A stretch of 8,753 bases of DNA. Origin: an uncultured Marinosulfonomonas sp. (GTDB taxonomy: Bacteria; Pseudomonadota; Alphaproteobacteria; Rhodobacterales; Rhodobacteraceae). Each line of letters begins with the position of its first letter. The stretch's first letter is position 1. This document shows positions 5,827 to 8,753 of this stretch, in pieces. The position numbers and the translations under genes were made by a program. A model generated the notes under the pieces. That model saw only the letters and a list, made by a program, of their open reading frames with translations, was not told the origin of the DNA and searched no databases. The DNA lies in NCBI GenBank assembly GCA_947311455.1, contig CAMZKY010000156.1, positions 1 through 8,753 of the forward strand, given 5' to 3'.

Positions 5827-7023
5827 TTATGCGCGGTTAAGCGCAGCAAGGCCGGGCAGTTCTTTGCCCTCAAGCCATTCAAGGAATGCGCCACCAGCGG
5901 TGGAAACATAGGTGAAATCATCGGCAACACCGGCCACATTCAACGCAGCAACCGTATCGCCACCACCAGCCACCGACACGGCCAGACCCTGACGGGTCAG
6001 TTCGGCAGCCGAACGGGCAAGCAGTTTGGTAGAATGATCAAAAGGCGGAATTTCAAAGGCACCCAAAGGGCCATTCCACAAGATCGTGTGCGCATCGGCC
6101 AGTTCGGCTTCGAATTCGCGCAAGGCCTCGGGGCCGGCATCAAGGATCATTGCGTCCTCGGGGCAGGCATCGTTGGCCACAACCTGTTTGCGGGCGTTTG
6201 CCTTGAATTCACGGGAAATTACCACATCAACAGGCAACAGTAATTTACAGCCGGATTTTGCCGCCAATTTGCGAATTTCTTTTACGGTGTCGATCTGGTC
6301 GGCCTCGTGCAAGGATTTCCCCATTGGGGCGCCGTCAGCAAACAAAAAGGTGTTGGCCATGCCGCCACCGATGATCACCGCGTCCAGTTTTCCGACAAGA
6401 TTTTTCAGAACCGAGATTTTGGTCGAAACCTTGGCCCCACCCACAATTGCAACAGCCGGTGATTTTGGCGCTTCAAGCGCTTTGGTCAGGGCGTTGACTT
6501 CGATCAGCATCAACGGGCCAGCCGCCGCCTCCATCAATCCGGCAATTGCCGAGGTCGAAGCATGGGCGCGGTGCGCACAGGAAAAGGCGTCATTGACGTA
6601 GATATCGCCAAGTTTGGCCAATGACGCGGCAAAAGCCGCGTCATTTTCAGTTTCCCCGCCATGGAAACGGACGTTCTCACATAGAAGAACTTCGCCGTCT
6701 TTCAGCGCGTTTGCCTGATTTTCAACCTTGTCGCCGATACAATCCTTGGCAAAGAAAACCTCGGTTTCCAGCGCATCAGCCAAAGTAGCCTTGATTGATT
6801 TGGTTGAAAAATCCATGTTGCGCTGCCCTTTGGGGCGGCCCAGATGGGTCAGGATGACAAGGCGCGCGCCTTTGGCCAGCAAATCGCGCATACCTTCGGC
6901 AAAACGGGTGATCCGGGTGGCGTCACTGACCGTGCCGTCGTCGTTAAACGGCACGTTCAGATCAGCACGCACAACAAGGCGCTTGCCCGAAACATCCATA
7001 TCCGTGATGGCGGGGATGCTCAT
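5827..7023 (-). CDS. pgk: Phosphoglycerate kinase (CbbK)
   Basis: This kinase phosphorylates 3-phosphoglycerate, the RuBisCO product, with ATP to give 1,3-bisphosphoglycerate. The 398-residue two-domain protein is full length. Its motifs in order are VVRADLNVPF (Arg19, Asp21, Asn23), ILTHLGRPKG, LLCENVRFHGGE, YVNDAFSCAHRAHAST, VGGAKVSTK, IIGGGMANTFL, ILWNGPLGAFE, VAGGGDTVAAL and YVSTAGGAFLEWLEG. The ATG at 7023 shares one base with the gap stop codon (TAATG), a sign of translational coupling. A GGGAG lies ten bases upstream, inside the end of gap. An in-frame ATG at 7080 would add 19 residues encoded within gap and not belonging to the family. Pgk is often encoded elsewhere in alphaproteobacteria, and its place between gap and fba differs from the classic Rhodobacter cbbII order. 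Confidence 0.96.
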   Translation of the reverse strand: MSIPAITDMDVSGKRLVVRADLNVPFNDDGTVSDATRITRFAEGMRDLLAKGARLVILTHLGRPKGQRNMDFSTKSIKATLADALETEVFFAKDCIGDKVENQANALKDGEVLLCENVRFHGGETENDAAFAASLAKLGDIYVNDAFSCAHRAHASTSAIAGLMEAAAGPLMLIEVNALTKALEAPKSPAVAIVGGAKVSTKISVLKNLVGKLDAVIIGGGMANTFLFADGAPMGKSLHEADQIDTVKEIRKLAAKSGCKLLLPVDVVISREFKANARKQVVANDACPEDAMILDAGPEALREFEAELADAHTILWNGPLGAFEIPPFDHSTKLLARSAAELTRQGLAVSVAGGGDTVAALNVAGVADDFTYVSTAGGAFLEWLEGKELPGLAALNRA

Positions 7024-8024
7024 TAGATCAGCGCTCCCATCGCAACGGCGGTATCGCCCATACGGTTCGAGAAGCCCCATTCGTTGTCATACCATGTCAG
7101 GATGCGCACCATGTTGCCGGAGACAACTTTGGTTTGATCCATGTGGAAGATTGAGGAATGTGGATCATGGTTAAAGTCGATCGACACGTTTGACACTTCG
7201 GTATAGCCAAGCACACCTTTCAAGTGACCATCAGCAGCGGCTTTGATCGCGGCGTTGACTTCCTCGATGGTTGTGTCGCGGCTGGCTTCAAATGTTAGAT
7301 CAACAACCGAAACATTTGGCGTTGGGACGCGGATCGCAACACCATCCAGTTTGCCTTGCATTTCCGGCAGAACCAGACCAACGGCTTTGGCGGCACCGGT
7401 TGAGGTCGGGATCATTGACAACGCTGCAGCGCGACCACGGTAAAGATCTTTGTGCATTGTATCCAGTGTTGGTTGATCGCCTGTATAGCTGTGGATTGTG
7501 GTCATGAAACCATGGTTGATGCCGATGGCGTTGTGCAAGGTTTGCGCAACAGGAGATAGGCAGTTGGTGGTGCAAGATGCATTGGAAACAATCAGATCGT
7601 CTTTGGTCAATGTGTCGTGATTTACGCCGTAAACGATAGTTTTGTCGGCATTGGCACCCGGTGCAGAAATCAGCACGCGTTTTGCGCCACTTTCCAGCAA
7701 CAATTGTGCTTTGTCTTTGGCGGTAAAGATGCCTGTGCATTCCATGGCAATGTCAACATCACCCCAAGGCAAGTCTTTTGGATCGCGAATGGCGGTAACT
7801 TTGATCGGGCCGCGGCCAACGTCGATGGTATCGCCATCAACGGTTACGGTGGCGGGGAAACGGCCATGAACCGAGTCAAACCGCAGAAGGTGCGCGTTGG
7901 TTTCAACAGGGCCAAGATCATTGATCGCGACAACTTCGATGTCTGTGCGGCCACTTTCAATAATGGCCCGCAGAATGTTTCGGCCGATGCGGCCAAAACC
8001 GTTGATTGCTACTTTTACAGTCAT
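7023..8024 (-). CDS. gap: Type I glyceraldehyde-3-phosphate dehydrogenase (CbbG)
   Basis: In this operon the enzyme should run in the reductive direction, converting 1,3-bisphosphoglycerate to glyceraldehyde 3-phosphate. The 333-residue product shows the Rossmann motif INGFGRIGRN at 7-16, catalytic Cys151 in SNASCTTNC, His178 in TTIHSYTGDQ, and the phosphate-binding segments IPTSTGAAKAVG and RVPTPNVSVVDL, ending WYDNEWGFSNRM. Asp36 after the second beta strand (AINDLG) and a proline in the TGDQPT loop suggest preference for NAD(H) over NADP(H), but this is an inference. The strong ribosome site AAAGGAG (8038-8032) overlaps the tkt stop codon and lies seven bases from the ATG, so the two genes are tightly linked. 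The stop codon shares one base with the pgk start. Confidence 0.97.
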   Translation of the reverse strand: MTVKVAINGFGRIGRNILRAIIESGRTDIEVVAINDLGPVETNAHLLRFDSVHGRFPATVTVDGDTIDVGRGPIKVTAIRDPKDLPWGDVDIAMECTGIFTAKDKAQLLLESGAKRVLISAPGANADKTIVYGVNHDTLTKDDLIVSNASCTTNCLSPVAQTLHNAIGINHGFMTTIHSYTGDQPTLDTMHKDLYRGRAAALSMIPTSTGAAKAVGLVLPEMQGKLDGVAIRVPTPNVSVVDLTFEASRDTTIEEVNAAIKAAADGHLKGVLGYTEVSNVSIDFNHDPHSSIFHMDQTKVVSGNMVRILTWYDNEWGFSNRMGDTAVAMGALI

Positions 8025-8036
8025 GGGTAGTCTCCT

Positions 8037-8753
8037 TTAAAGTAAATTCTTAGCGGCGGATGCCACAGCACCAGCTGTGATTCCGAAATGGTTATAGAGT
8101 TCGTCAATCGGAGCAGATGCCCCAAAGCCAGTCATACCAACAAAGGCGCTGTTGTCACCCAATAAACGCCCCCAGCTTTGCTCAATTGCGGCCTCGATGC
8201 CAACGCGTGGGGCCGTGCCCAACACTTTGGCGCGGTAATCGGCGTCTTGTGCGGCAAAAAGTTCGAAACACGGGGCGGACACCACCACGGCTTTGATCCC
8301 GTCTTTGGCCAGCGCTTCGGCAGCATTCACCGCAATTTCAACTTCGGAACCGGTGGCGATTAGGGTCACATCACGGTCACCCGCGACATCACGCAAGATA
8401 TACGCACCTTTGCCAACCATATTGGTGTCGGTGTGATTGGTGCGCAGGCAGGGTAGGCCCTGACGTGACAGACAATGCACCGATGGAGTGTTTTCCTGCG
8501 TTACCGCAATTTGCCACGCTTCGGCGGTTTCAACCACATCCGCCGGACGGAACACCAAGGTGTTTGGCATCGCGCGCAAAGAGGCTACCGTTTCAACAGG
8601 TTGGTGTGTCGGGCCGTCTTCGCCAAGGCCAATGCTATCGTGCGTCATAACGTAAGACACGGGAACACCCATTAGCGCTGACAGGCGGATTGATCCGCGA
8701 CAGTAGTCGGCAAAGGCAAGGAACGTGCCGCCATAGGCCATGAAACCACCATG
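8037..8753 (-). CDS. tkt: Transketolase (CbbT), C-terminal 238 residues (5' truncated by window edge)
   Basis: Transketolase moves two-carbon units between sugar phosphates with thiamine diphosphate, feeding xylulose 5-phosphate and ribose 5-phosphate back towards the RuBisCO substrate. The frame is open to the right edge: before the Met codon at 8741 it continues with His-Gly-Gly-Phe, matching the HGGF(M)AYGGTFL segment of transketolases, so that Met is not the start. Visible features are the end of the pyrimidine-binding domain (FADYCRGSIRLSAL, then VMTHDSIGLGEDGPTHQP, which carries substrate-contacting histidines) and the C-terminal domain (VTLIATGSEVEIAVNAAEAL, VVSAPCFELF, VGIEAAIEQSWGRLLG, FGASAPIDELYNHFGIT). 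The full protein would be about 660-670 residues, so roughly the last third is here. It ends 12 bases before gap. Upstream, prkB/cbbP and cbbF would be expected but are not visible. Confidence 0.96.
   Translation of the reverse strand, partial: HGGFMAYGGTFLAFADYCRGSIRLSALMGVPVSYVMTHDSIGLGEDGPTHQPVETVASLRAMPNTLVFRPADVVETAEAWQIAVTQENTPSVHCLSRQGLPCLRTNHTDTNMVGKGAYILRDVAGDRDVTLIATGSEVEIAVNAAEALAKDGIKAVVVSAPCFELFAAQDADYRAKVLGTAPRVGIEAAIEQSWGRLLGDNSAFVGMTGFGASAPIDELYNHFGITAGAVASAAKNLL

Noticed and set aside
5880..6000. STAGGAF in place of STGGGA in the phosphoglycerate kinase C-terminal motif as a lost active-site residue
   Set aside because: From memory this variant is common in alphaproteobacterial phosphoglycerate kinases, and all other catalytic motifs are intact.
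7024..7080. Upstream in-frame ATG (7080) for pgk
   Set aside because: The extra 19 residues are encoded inside the C-terminal end of gap and do not resemble the phosphoglycerate kinase N-terminus.
1..8753. Mobile elements, tRNA/rRNA genes, phage or defence genes
   Set aside because: Nearly all of the window is accounted for by metabolic genes, and no transposase, RNA gene or defence motif was seen in the short spacers.

Overview
The window holds the downstream part of a Calvin-Benson-Bassham (cbb) CO2-fixation operon built around a form II RuBisCO. Nine genes lie head-to-tail on the minus strand. In transcription order, from right to left, they are transketolase (5' end outside the window), glyceraldehyde-3-phosphate dehydrogenase, phosphoglycerate kinase, class II fructose-bisphosphate aldolase, CbbM, ribulose-phosphate 3-epimerase, a thioredoxin/peroxiredoxin-like protein, a phosphoglycolate-phosphatase-type HAD protein and a CbbY-type HAD phosphatase. 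The left edge carries the 3' end of a plus-strand MurR/RpiR-family regulator that converges on the operon.

The host is most likely an alphaproteobacterium. CbbM is very close, from memory, to the Rhodospirillum rubrum form II enzyme, and the order T-G-A-M-E-Z-Y matches the cbbII operon of purple non-sulfur bacteria such as Rhodobacter capsulatus. The differences are a pgk inserted between gap and fba, and a thioredoxin-like gene inserted between rpe and gph. The base composition is moderate rather than GC-rich, so the host is probably not a typical GC-rich Rhodobacter. The exact taxon cannot be read from the window.

Layout: 1-327 is the regulator tail. 328-494 is a convergent intergenic region with an 11-bp tandem repeat and several small inverted repeats. 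495-1839 holds two tightly coupled HAD phosphatases. 1836-2378 is the thioredoxin-like gene. 2379-2471 is a spacer with two hairpins. 2472-3161 is rpe. 3162-3235 is a spacer with a strong hairpin. 3236-4621 is cbbM. 4622-4756 is a structured cbbM leader. 4757-8753 holds fba, pgk, gap and tkt, packed with little or no spacing.

The genes act together. CbbM carboxylates ribulose-1,5-bisphosphate. Pgk and Gap reduce 3-phosphoglycerate to triose phosphate. Fba, Tkt and Rpe regenerate pentose phosphates. The gph-type phosphatase should remove the 2-phosphoglycolate made by the oxygenase side reaction, and the CbbY-type phosphatase should remove inhibitory sugar bisphosphates such as xylulose-1,5-bisphosphate. 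The usual upstream partners (phosphoribulokinase, fructose/sedoheptulose bisphosphatase, CbbR) would lie beyond the right edge.

Most of this is well-understood metabolism, and I do not see a wholly new system. The points worth a second look are the thioredoxin-like gene inside the operon, hairpins in the spacers flanking cbbM and rpe (two of them terminator-shaped only on the antisense strand), the structured cbbM leader, and the 11-bp repeat downstream of the operon.
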